Below, piece by piece: positions 16,377 through 22,659 of a DNA stretch of 38,597 nucleotides. Under the pieces are notes generated by a model. That model ran no database searches. It was not told the DNA's origin and saw nothing but the letters and a program-made list of their open reading frames with translations. Every line of letters begins with the position of its first letter. The first letter of the stretch is position 1. The position numbers were made by a program, and so were the translations under genes. Origin of the DNA: JAHJGG01 sp041658785 (GTDB lineage: Bacteria > Patescibacteriota > Patescibacteriia > Magasanikbacterales > UBA922); assembly GCA_041658785.1 (NCBI GenBank), contig JBAZZL010000007.1:1-38597 (forward strand). Reading direction: 5' to 3'.

Positions 16377-16763
16377 TTATGTCTTATCCGCCGACTTTTT
16401 CTTGCCGCTTGGCGCAATATTTCGCTTATTTCCGCGCGTAGTGCGGCTATTAGTTTTGGTGCGCTGGCCTCGCGATGGCAGTCTCTTGGCATGGCGCGCG
16501 CCGCGATAACTTTTGATATCTTTCAACCTTTTTATATTTGAACCGATCTCTCGGCGCAAATCACCTTCTGTCTTATACTGCTTTTCAACTATTGACCGCA
16601 ACCGATCCTCGTCAGCCTGGACCAAATCTTTTACTCTAATGCTCTGGTCAATATTGGCGACATGCAAAATTTTCTTCGCTGAAGTTTCACCAATGCCATA
16701 AATATAGGTCAGTGCGACCACGATTCGTTTATCTTGCGGAAGTGTAATGCCGGCAATGCGCAT
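16377..16763 (-). CDS. rpsM: 30S ribosomal protein S13 (uS13)
   Basis: S13 lies in the 30S head and forms bridges to the 50S subunit. It begins MRIAGITLPQDKRIVVALTYIYGIG. The helix-turn-helix region and the C-terminal SYRGARHAKRLPSRGQRTKTNSRT-type tail (shown at reduced length: RGARHAKRLPSRGQRTKTN) are typical. The length is 128 residues. Upstream (16764-16893) lies a degenerate copy of the typA/ftsE leader repeat. Confidence 0.95.
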   Translation of the reverse strand: MRIAGITLPQDKRIVVALTYIYGIGETSAKKILHVANIDQSIRVKDLVQADEDRLRSIVEKQYKTEGDLRREIGSNIKRLKDIKSYRGARHAKRLPSRGQRTKTNSRTTRGNKRNIAPSGKKKSADKT

Positions 16764-16785
16764 ATTTCAAACAAAATTATAGTTT

Positions 16786-16883
16786 TATACTCAATTGTAT
16801 TTTGGTTACGTTTCGGACTAATCACCAAATAAATGTATGGATAAAATCTAAAATCGAAATTAATTAATAGAGCAAAGGGGTAC
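16786..16883 (-). repeat. Decayed copy of the ~130-bp leader repeat (before rpsM)
   Basis: The outer edges match copy 1 (TATACTCAATTG at one end, GAAATTAAT and AAGGGGTA at the other) in the same order and orientation. The middle has diverged or been deleted. It again sits just upstream of a minus-strand gene, here rpsM. Confidence 0.45.
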
Positions 16884-16893
16884 AGAAACAACA

Positions 16894-17031
16894 TTATGCA
16901 GCTTTCTTGCGATGCTTATTTCCCTGGCGTTGCTTGTGTCTCGGATTATCACAAATAACATATATTACGCCCCTGCGCCGGACCATTTTGCATTTACTGC
17001 ATCTTAATTTTGCCGATGATCTTACTTTCAT
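16894..17031 (-). CDS. rpmJ: 50S ribosomal protein L36 (bL36)
   Basis: This small zinc-ribbon protein of the 50S subunit has 45 residues. It begins MKVRSSAKLRCSKCKMVRRR and continues GVIYVICDNPRHKQRQG. Cys11, Cys14, Cys27 and His32 form the zinc site of the zinc-binding bL36 type. A basic extension of several residues (GNKHRKKAA) follows the usual end. Its place between infA and rpsM is canonical. Confidence 0.95.
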   Translation of the reverse strand: MKVRSSAKLRCSKCKMVRRRGVIYVICDNPRHKQRQGNKHRKKAA

Positions 17032-17096
17032 AAAACTACTGAAACTACTGATTTATAAATGTAGACTGTTGAATAATTATTTTTTCGTCCCGTCTT

Positions 17097-17200
17097 GTCA
17101 TTCCCGCCCCCGCCTGCGCGAGGATAAACTCCGGCAGAATCCAGAAAATTGGCTAATTTATCCTGCATTGCGACTGGATTCCCGCCTCCGCGGGAATGAC
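17097..17200. repeat. Palindromic dispersed repeat (GTCATTCCCGCC family), long copy
   Basis: The left end GTCATTCCCGCC and right end CGCGGGAATGAC enclose about 80 bp, including an internal TCCGGCAGAATCCAG / CTGGATTCC partial pairing. It is related to 2000-2047. It lies in the 383-bp gap between rpmJ and infA. Confidence 0.7.
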
Positions 17201-17414
17201 ATTTGAATTATTCAACGCTCTCAAATGATACAAATCTGCTGATTCTACTGATATCTAATCCGTAGTATCCGTAGATTTGAATGATTTATAAATTTGTAGT
17301 CAAAAAAGCACCAACCACTGCCGCGATATCATTGCTTTCTCCATGTGACACATCTGCCTTCACTGAAGAAATGCTCCACCGCACCGGTTGATACTTATGC
17401 GCCAAAATTTATTA

Positions 17415-17633
17415 CTAATATCTATAAACAATGCGCCCCTTGGTCAAGTCGTACGGCGTCATTTCAACCCTAACTTCATCGCCAACGCCTATTCTGATGC
17501 TAAATTGCCGCATCTTTCCCGATAAATGCGCCGTGACCACGTGGCCATTTTCCAGTGTGACGCGAAAGGTAGTCCCCGGGAGCAGTTCATCAACCGTCCC
17601 TCGGACTTCCAAAACATCCTTTTTTTTTGTCAT
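17415..17633 (-). CDS. infA: Translation initiation factor IF-1
   Basis: IF-1 is an S1-like OB-fold protein that binds the 30S A site during initiation. The 72 residues span the family's full length: KDVLEVRGTVDELLPGTTFRV, GHVVTAHLSGKMRQFSIRI and GDEVRVEMTPYDLTKGRIVYR. It is the first gene after a strong promoter and heads the ribosomal operon here. The 383-bp gap to rpmJ is unusual for this pair and contains a repeat. Confidence 0.97.
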   Translation of the reverse strand: MTKKKDVLEVRGTVDELLPGTTFRVTLENGHVVTAHLSGKMRQFSIRIGVGDEVRVEMTPYDLTKGRIVYRY

Positions 17634-17658
17634 CTTGCAATAAAATTATTCTGGCGAT

Positions 17659-17687
17659 AGTTTACACTAGGGGCTAGAAACTGTCAA
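17659..17687 (-). promoter_or_regulatory. Promoter of the infA-ribosomal operon
   Basis: TTGACA (17687-17682), a 17-nt spacer and TAAACT (17664-17659) lie 26 nt before the infA ATG. This would drive infA, rpmJ, rpsM, rpsK, rpsD, rpoA, rplQ, rplM and rpsI. Confidence 0.75.
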
Positions 17688-17737
17688 GGTAAATAATCGC
17701 CAAACTGTGAATAACTGCTTTCTCACGATGCACGTAG

Positions 17738-17814
17738 CACGACTCATGATACACACAGCACGACTCAATCCAAACAATTTGTCATGAGTCGTGCTGTGTG
17801 TATCATGAGTCGTG
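17738..17814. repeat. Perfect 30-bp inverted repeat overlapping the end of gtrA
   Basis: The arms 17738-17767 and 17785-17814 are exact reverse complements, separated by 17 nt. They are built from GACTCATGATACACACAG-type sequence. The gtrA stop and its last two codons are inside the right arm. A related, less perfect repeat abuts the SPFH gene at 37447-37560. Confidence 0.92.
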
Positions 17815-18216
17815 ATGTTGGTACACCCAATATTTATATAGGAAAAAATTCCACGATACGGCCAAAGCAATCGTGCCGACGCGCACCAGCCGATAGTCAA
17901 TTTTCGCTCGTTCATTGAAAAGATACATCATCGCCACTGAAAAAACATAATTCCAGCTAACGAGAATAAAAAAACGGATAATTTGCCGATGCGGCAGTTC
18001 ATGATTGCGAAAAGACCAGTATTTATGAATGGAAAATACGTAAACCAAAACCAACGCTTGATTAAAGATAGTCGCGACCCATGGGCGGATCCCCAGCAGC
18101 TCTTTGAGCAACATCAAAGTGCCGATGTCCAAAATCACGGCCGAACTCCCCGCGATAAAATACTTGGCAAACTGCCGGCGCATAGACCAGAGATAGGAGA
18201 AAAATTTTTTAAGCAT
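17803..18216 (-). CDS. GtrA-family small membrane protein
   Basis: GtrA-like proteins are four-helix membrane proteins linked to polyprenyl-phosphate sugar flipping or cell-surface glycosylation. The sequence shows four hydrophobic segments, with AKYFIAGSSAVILDIGTLML first, then NQALVLVYVFSIHKYWSF, where the NxxxxYxxxxxWxF pattern is typical, and WNFFLYKYWVY at the end. The ATG at 18216 (MLKKFFSYLW) gives 137 residues; a GTG ten codons upstream is less likely. The C-terminal residues HHDS and the stop are encoded by an inverted repeat. The neighbours do not reveal a glycosyl substrate. Confidence 0.8.
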   Translation of the reverse strand: MLKKFFSYLWSMRRQFAKYFIAGSSAVILDIGTLMLLKELLGIRPWVATIFNQALVLVYVFSIHKYWSFRNHELPHRQIIRFFILVSWNYVFSVAMMYLFNERAKIDYRLVRVGTIALAVSWNFFLYKYWVYQHHDS

Positions 18217-18248
18217 TTTACTAAATAACGAGTAATTTAAATTCACCT

Positions 18249-18371
18249 AATTCACCTAATTTCTAATTCACCTAATAAAATCACCAATGTCAAATGTTTA
18301 AGTTACTCTGCGTAAATAATTAAATTGGATATTGAAAATTTTATTAGGTGAATTAGACAATTAGGTGAATT
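18249..18371. repeat. 34-bp inverted repeat (AATTCACCTAAT family) overlapping the alaS end
   Basis: The left arm 18249-18281 and right arm 18338-18371 are complementary with a single one-base bulge. Each arm itself contains two AATTCACCTAAT units. The right arm runs into the alaS gene and encodes its last codons and stop. Confidence 0.9.
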
Positions 18372-20316
18372 GAACAAGTGACAGTGTGGCTTTTATCCTC
18401 CTCACCCCCGCGCTGATGGCTTCTTCTTTTTTGATCTCAAAATGCCCCAGCTCGCCGGTGTGTTCAACATGAGGACCGCCGCAGATTTCACCACTGAACG
18501 GGGAGGCGGGGTCGCCGACGGTGTAAACCTTGACCCGCTCGCCATACTTATCGCCAAAAAGCCCAATCGCTCCCTTGGCTTTCGCCTCATCAACACTCAT
18601 TTCCTCAATCGTTACCGGCAAATCTTTGGCAATCGCCTCATTCACTAAATCTTCAACTTGTTTTTTCTGTTCCTCGGTCATTTTTTCCGGATGTGAAAAA
18701 TCAAACCGCAAGCGTTCTACCGTGATATTGCTCCCTTTTTGTTCAACGTGCGTGCCTAACACTTTTCGCAGAGCCGCGTGCAAAAGGTGCGTGGCAGTAT
18801 GAAGCCGCGCGGTTTCAACCGACGCGTCTGCGAGGCCGCCTTTGAATTTTTGTTCCGCCCCAGCCCGCGAAACTTTCTGATGTTTTTCAAACTCTTCTTG
18901 GAAGCCAGCGGTCGCGACAGCCAGCCCTTCTTCTGCCGCTAACTCCTGGGTCAACTCAACCGGAAATCCATAGCTTTGGTATAAATCAAACGCTTCTTTG
19001 GTATCAATTTGTTGTTTATGGCCAATCTTCGCCGCTTTAACCAATTCATGGAATTTCGTGCTTCCGTTTTTGAGCGTTTTATAAAATTTTTCTTCCTCTT
19101 CCCTGATTGATTCTATGATTGATTTTTTCTTATTTTCAAGTTCCGGATAGTTATCTTTGTATACCTCAATAAAAGTTTGCGCTATTTCCGGGCAAACTAG
19201 CTGACCGAAAATTTGCAGTTTATGCCCGTGCCAAACAGAGCGGCGAATTAATCTGCGGGTAAAATATCCTTGGTCTTTGTTGTTCGGCAGAGCGCCGTCG
19301 GAAATCAAAAAAACAGCCGCTCGTACATGGTCTAAAATGACTCGGAACGAATGGCGGACATCCTCAAAATCATCTCCGGATATTTTATTTTTTAGATACT
19401 TAACCACCCCAGGATTTTCAAATTCTTCACCGAAATATTTTTTTGTTGAAATACGTTCTAACGTTTTAATGGCTTCCTTGAATAAATCAATACAAAATAT
19501 ATCCGGCGTGTCCTGCGCCGCCGCCGCGAGCCGTTCCAATCCTCCGCCAAAGTCAACATTTTTCTGGGACAAAGGCGCGAAACCGTCCGCGATTTTTTGA
19601 TACTCCATAAAAACGCTATTGCCGATTTCCAAAAACCGCCCGCAATCGCAATTGACATGGCACGGCGCGTCCTTCCATTCCGATTTTTCGTGCCATCCCA
19701 ATTTTTCCCCGAAATCCCAAAACATCTCCGCGTCCGGCCCGCCAGGCTCTCCTACAGGCATGGCCGAGGGAACACCAGAACGGCTCCACCAATTTTTGGT
19801 TTCGTCATAATAAAAAATCCGTCCGCCGCTCATTCCTTGTTTTTCAGAAAAATCAACGACCTTGGCTTCCACTCCGTCGCGCGTAAACTCTTTAACCCAT
19901 AAACTGGCGGCGTTTTCATCTTTTGGAATATTACCAAAGCCCCGAAAGCAAGTTACATAAAGCCGCCGCGGATCAAGGCCGATTGTCTTTGTTACAAATT
20001 CATAGATCCACGGAATTTGTTCTTTTTTAAAATAATCCCCCAGCGACCAGTTGCCAAGCATTTCAAAAAAAGTGGTGTGCCGATTATCCCCCACTTCGTC
20101 AATATCCTGCGTGCGAAAACTTTTTTGCGAATCGCAAAGCCGCCGGCCATGCGGGTGTTTCTCTCCCAGCAGATACGGAATCAAGGGCTGCATGCCGGAG
20201 CTGGTAAAAAGCGTGGTCGGATCGTTTTCCGGCAAGAGCGAAGCGGAAGGGATGATAGCGTGCCCTTTTGATTTAAAAAATTCTAAGTATTTTTGACGGA
20301 GTTCGGTGGTGGTCAT
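18361..20316 (-). CDS. alaS: Alanyl-tRNA synthetase, short form lacking C-Ala
   Basis: This enzyme charges tRNA-Ala. The class II catalytic core starts at TTELRQKYLEFFKSKGH, with FTSSGMQPLIPYLLG and RFLEIGNSVFMEYQK. The editing domain has HTATHLLHAAL (HxxxH, near residue 506) and CGGPHVEHTGELGHF (CxxxH, near residue 610). The protein ends at residue 651, directly after RRIKA, so the C-terminal C-Ala/oligomerisation domain of the ~875-residue enzymes is absent. Short forms occur in reduced genomes. The ATG at 20316 (MTTTELRQ) is chosen, since the upstream codons lie in repeat sequence. The final VQFT residues come from the 18338-18371 repeat arm. Confidence 0.94.
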   Translation of the reverse strand: MTTTELRQKYLEFFKSKGHAIIPSASLLPENDPTTLFTSSGMQPLIPYLLGEKHPHGRRLCDSQKSFRTQDIDEVGDNRHTTFFEMLGNWSLGDYFKKEQIPWIYEFVTKTIGLDPRRLYVTCFRGFGNIPKDENAASLWVKEFTRDGVEAKVVDFSEKQGMSGGRIFYYDETKNWWSRSGVPSAMPVGEPGGPDAEMFWDFGEKLGWHEKSEWKDAPCHVNCDCGRFLEIGNSVFMEYQKIADGFAPLSQKNVDFGGGLERLAAAAQDTPDIFCIDLFKEAIKTLERISTKKYFGEEFENPGVVKYLKNKISGDDFEDVRHSFRVILDHVRAAVFLISDGALPNNKDQGYFTRRLIRRSVWHGHKLQIFGQLVCPEIAQTFIEVYKDNYPELENKKKSIIESIREEEEKFYKTLKNGSTKFHELVKAAKIGHKQQIDTKEAFDLYQSYGFPVELTQELAAEEGLAVATAGFQEEFEKHQKVSRAGAEQKFKGGLADASVETARLHTATHLLHAALRKVLGTHVEQKGSNITVERLRFDFSHPEKMTEEQKKQVEDLVNEAIAKDLPVTIEEMSVDEAKAKGAIGLFGDKYGERVKVYTVGDPASPFSGEICGGPHVEHTGELGHFEIKKEEAISAGVRRIKATLSLVQFT

Positions 20317-20383
20317 ATTGAATCTACCCCGCTTCAGCGGGGGTTCGCGGAGCTTTAGCTCCAAAAAGGAGATGGCGGTAGCC

Positions 20384-20489
20384 CGCACCTCATCCCTAAC
20401 CCTTCTCCTAAAAGGAGAAGGGAAGCGATTGGCGGGGTTTTTCGTCTCCCCTTCTCCTTCAAGGAGAAGGGGCAGGGGGTTGAGGTGCG
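20384..20489. repeat. Double-hairpin palindromic repeat, left flank of the DUF559 gene
   Basis: The outer ends are CGCACCTCATCCC and GGGTTGAGGTGCG. Inside are two hairpins, CCCTTCTCC-AAAA-GGAGAAGGG and CCCCTTCTCC-TTCAA-GGAGAAGGGG, joined by a short spacer. It is closely related to 20942-21050. Confidence 0.9.
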
Positions 20490-20521
20490 TGGGGTCTGAC
20501 GTCCTTTCGGTTTAGCAACGT

Positions 20522-20917
20522 CTAACTTAACTCATCAATCTTGGTTTTTATTTTCTCTAAAACTTCTTCAATGTTTTCCATTACTTCTTTATTTTTGAAT
20601 CTCAAGACCTTGTACCCCATATCCGTCAAGGTCTCAGCGCGAGTCACATCATATTCATGCTGTTCGCTGTCATTATGAATGCTCCCATCAATTTCAATAA
20701 TCAATTTATACTCGTGGCAATAGAAGTCCGCGATAAAGAAATAGATTTGATTGTTGATGTGGAAAAGGACTGGTTTCTGTCGTCTGAATTTAATTTCCGC
20801 GAATTTTCTACCCCGCAAGTACGGCCAGAGTTTTGCTTCCGCCGGCGTCTGCTTTTTACGCAAGGTTTGCGCCCGGGCGTTAATCAGTTGTTTGTACTCC
20901 CTAATGGAGGTAGTCAT
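20522..20917 (-). CDS. DUF559-family PD-(D/E)XK endonuclease-like protein
   Basis: DUF559 proteins are small relatives of very-short-patch-repair endonucleases. The 131 residues show the full domain: RAQTLRKKQTPAEAKLWPYL, then GRKFAEIKFRRQKPV, then FFIADFYCHEYKLIIEIDG with the catalytic-type D...ExD pattern, then YKVLRFKNKEVMENIEEVL. The gene is isolated between alaS and a plus-strand peptide gene. It is bracketed within 35 bp on both sides by related palindromic repeats. This suggests a mobile or domesticated cassette, but nuclease activity and mobility are inferences. Confidence 0.85.
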   Translation of the reverse strand: MTTSIREYKQLINARAQTLRKKQTPAEAKLWPYLRGRKFAEIKFRRQKPVLFHINNQIYFFIADFYCHEYKLIIEIDGSIHNDSEQHEYDVTRAETLTDMGYKVLRFKNKEVMENIEEVLEKIKTKIDELS

Positions 20918-20941
20918 AATTTGTTTCTATGGTACTGCCCC

Positions 20942-21050
20942 CGCACCTCATCCCCCGGCCCTTCTCCTTTGAGGAGAAGGGGGACGAAAAAACATTCGCT
21001 GGCGGTCTCCCCTTCTCCCTCAGGGAGAAGGGGCGGGGGGTTGAGGGGCG
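20942..21050. repeat. Double-hairpin palindromic repeat, right flank of the DUF559 gene
   Basis: It has the same architecture as 20384-20489: CGCACCTCATCCCC at the left, GGGGTTGAGGGGCG at the right, and two CCTTCTCC/GGAGAAGG hairpins. The spacer between hairpins appears inverted relative to the left copy. The outermost GGTAG (20377-20381) and CTACC (21053-21057) extend the inverted symmetry of the cassette. Confidence 0.9.
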
Positions 21051-21108
21051 GACTACCACGAAGAAAGCCAGTCAAAACTATCCCCCATTCTACACCAATC
21101 CCGCTGGG

Positions 21109-21138
21109 TTGACAAGAAGAGGGAGGGGGGGGTAGAAT
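21109..21138 (+). promoter_or_regulatory. Promoter of the 52-residue peptide gene
   Basis: TTGACA (21109-21114), an 18-nt G-rich spacer and TAGAAT (21133-21138) give a start near 21145, 23 nt before the ATG. Confidence 0.68.
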
Positions 21139-21167
21139 GAAAACCGTCAGTCAACCTGGAGGGAGTG

Positions 21168-21326
21168 ATGGAAAACAAGGACAAAAAAGACAAAAAGGGC
21201 GTGTTGGAAGAACAAAAGCCGGAAAGATTCATGTCAGCGTTGGCGCTGGCGTGCTTGCTTATCCCGGCCGCAACCGTTTTGGTTGCGGCCACTGTCTTTT
21301 TGTTTCAGAAAATCTTCGATGGCTGA
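21168..21326 (+). CDS. Small single-pass membrane peptide, 52 residues
   Basis: I do not recognise a family. The start is fixed by a strong Shine-Dalgarno sequence (GGAGGG, 21158-21163) and by a promoter. The first 20 residues are highly charged (MENKDKKDKKG and EEQKPERF). A hydrophobic segment of about 27 residues (LALACLLIPAATVLVAATVF and neighbours) follows, and the tail is KIFDG. This predicts a cytoplasmic N-terminus and one membrane helix. A GC-rich hairpin follows the stop by 6 nt. It is one of only three plus-strand genes in the window and is compact and self-contained, so I think it is real; its role is unknown. Confidence 0.68.
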   Translation: MENKDKKDKKGVLEEQKPERFMSALALACLLIPAATVLVAATVFLFQKIFDG

Positions 21327-21332
21327 ACAACA

Positions 21333-21363
21333 ACGGAGGCGGACCCGCGCGGCCCGCCTCCGT
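21333..21363 (+). terminator. GC-rich hairpin after the 52-residue gene
   Basis: A 10-bp stem ACGGAGGCGG/CCGCCTCCGT with an 11-nt loop lies 6 nt after the stop codon. There is no good T-tract on either strand, so it may be a weak terminator. It may serve both this gene and the convergent gene ending at 21373. Confidence 0.55.
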
Positions 21364-21372
21364 CTCCAAACT

Positions 21373-22410
21373 TTATTTCAAAATATTATTTTCACTTTCT
21401 TCTCTTGTATCTTTTACTCGCTGAAAAACAAAAATATCATCTGTTGAACCTTTTTGCCGCGGTAGCGGCAATAACATAAAATCCAAACTATCTTTTTTGT
21501 AATTTACCAGTCCCTCTTCCCCAAACTGACTATTCATTTTTGCCTGCTCAAAAATTTCTCGGTATGTTGCCGCCACTTGTCCCTGCTTTACGATTTCCAA
21601 TATTTTTTCCTTTCCTAAAATTTCCGTTAGTATTTTTATCGCGCCATTATAATTTTGCATACCCCAACTAAAAGGAGTCCGCCGAAACTCCTCATCATTA
21701 TCTATTTCTTGCCAATATCTATCGGGATCCTCCCTATCAAATACTTGATCCCGCTCCGCTCTTTGGCTTTTTAGCACAATTCCTATCAAACAAAAGTCAG
21801 GATTGTTCCTCATAGCGGTTGCTGTCCGATGATAATCATTGCAAAAAACATAACCGTTTACCCGGACTAGATTTGCAGGCGCGACATCCGTACCGCCGGG
21901 ATTTAACAAAATCAACACGTCAACAGGTTGGTCCGTTTGGTATTTTGTGGCGTCCGCTTCGTAGGCCTCAAAACCGGCCTTTTTCAGGGCGGACACGCTT
22001 TTTTTATCTAGATCAACATAAACTACCCGGCTATCCGCAAATGCCTGCGAGGGCGAAGCGTCGGTCGCAGAAGACGGATAATAAACCAAAGCTGGGTGTA
22101 CCGGTAATTCTCTTTTTAACAAGGTATACGCCGCGATCAAGTCAGCGCTCGTCTCTGTCTTCAGTTCCGCGCTTTGTTTTTCCCGAAAATCTCTAACCCG
22201 GCGTCGGATCTCGTCCATCGGAACGGTACCCTTTGACTCGCCCGGTTTCAGCGCCCGCATTATTTCAATCGCGGTAGGCGGTTTTTCTTCTTCAACGTCC
22301 TCGTCCGCGCTGTCCGGTTCGGACCATTCACCTGGTTTAATTTTGGCGCATTCCTCGCAAACCGTCATTCCCTCCCCCACTTCTTTATTACATAATTTGC
22401 AATTAGCCAT
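21373..22410 (-). CDS. Zinc-ribbon protein with Rossmann-like domain, function unknown
   Basis: I do not recognise a named family. The N-terminus is a zinc ribbon (CKLC at residues 4-7, CEEC at 18-21). It is followed by an acidic linker (about residues 28-45). From about residue 115, VHPALVYYPSSATDASPSQAF, RVVYVDLDKKSVSALKKAG, YEADATKYQ and VDVLILLNPGG resemble the nucleotide/SAM-binding fold of class I methyltransferases: a GxG-like turn, an acidic strand end and an NP-type motif. The C-terminal third is a mixed helix/strand region with no clear motif. It is convergent with the 52-residue gene and downstream of mnmA. Methyltransferase activity is only suggested. Confidence 0.6.
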   Translation of the reverse strand: MANCKLCNKEVGEGMTVCEECAKIKPGEWSEPDSADEDVEEEKPPTAIEIMRALKPGESKGTVPMDEIRRRVRDFREKQSAELKTETSADLIAAYTLLKRELPVHPALVYYPSSATDASPSQAFADSRVVYVDLDKKSVSALKKAGFEAYEADATKYQTDQPVDVLILLNPGGTDVAPANLVRVNGYVFCNDYHRTATAMRNNPDFCLIGIVLKSQRAERDQVFDREDPDRYWQEIDNDEEFRRTPFSWGMQNYNGAIKILTEILGKEKILEIVKQGQVAATYREIFEQAKMNSQFGEEGLVNYKKDSLDFMLLPLPRQKGSTDDIFVFQRVKDTREESENNILK

Positions 22411-22532
22411 ATTAAAATTACTTAATCTCTTTTTACTAACCTCTTTTTATCCTCCGTCTGTTTCAAATAATTTTTTCTGGAAACAACGGTTCTGCCAAGA
22501 CGTTTTTCTAATTGTTTCCATATTCAAAAATT

Positions 22533-22637
22533 CTAATCCCTAATCTTGAACGCGACAATAACCAAAACTCCGGCTAAAAGAAAAAATGGGAAATACCTTA
22601 TTAACATTTCTATTATTGGCAATCCTTCTTGCTCCAT
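22533..22637 (-). CDS. Possible 34-residue membrane peptide downstream of mnmA
   Basis: An ATG frame starts 22 nt after the mnmA stop and encodes MEQEGLPIIEMLIRYF followed by a hydrophobic helix (PFFLLAGVLVIVAF) and KIRD. The charge pattern suits a single-pass peptide with its N-terminus outside. No Shine-Dalgarno sequence is visible. A loose GGAAACAA/TTGTTTCC inverted repeat follows at 22479-22519. It could equally be chance. Confidence 0.35.
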   Translation of the reverse strand: MEQEGLPIIEMLIRYFPFFLLAGVLVIVAFKIRD

Positions 22638-22659
22638 AAATATTGACTAGAATAAAAAA

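Noticed and set aside
20384..21050. CRISPR-like array from the repeated CCTTCTCC motifs
   Set aside because: The repeats are palindromic pairs with a gene between them; there are no regularly spaced unique spacers, and no cas genes are present.
22434..22520. 24-codon ATG frame (METIRKTSWQ...) before the zinc-ribbon/Rossmann gene
   Set aside because: It is very short, lacks a ribosome-binding site and overlaps a loose inverted repeat; there is no support beyond an open frame.
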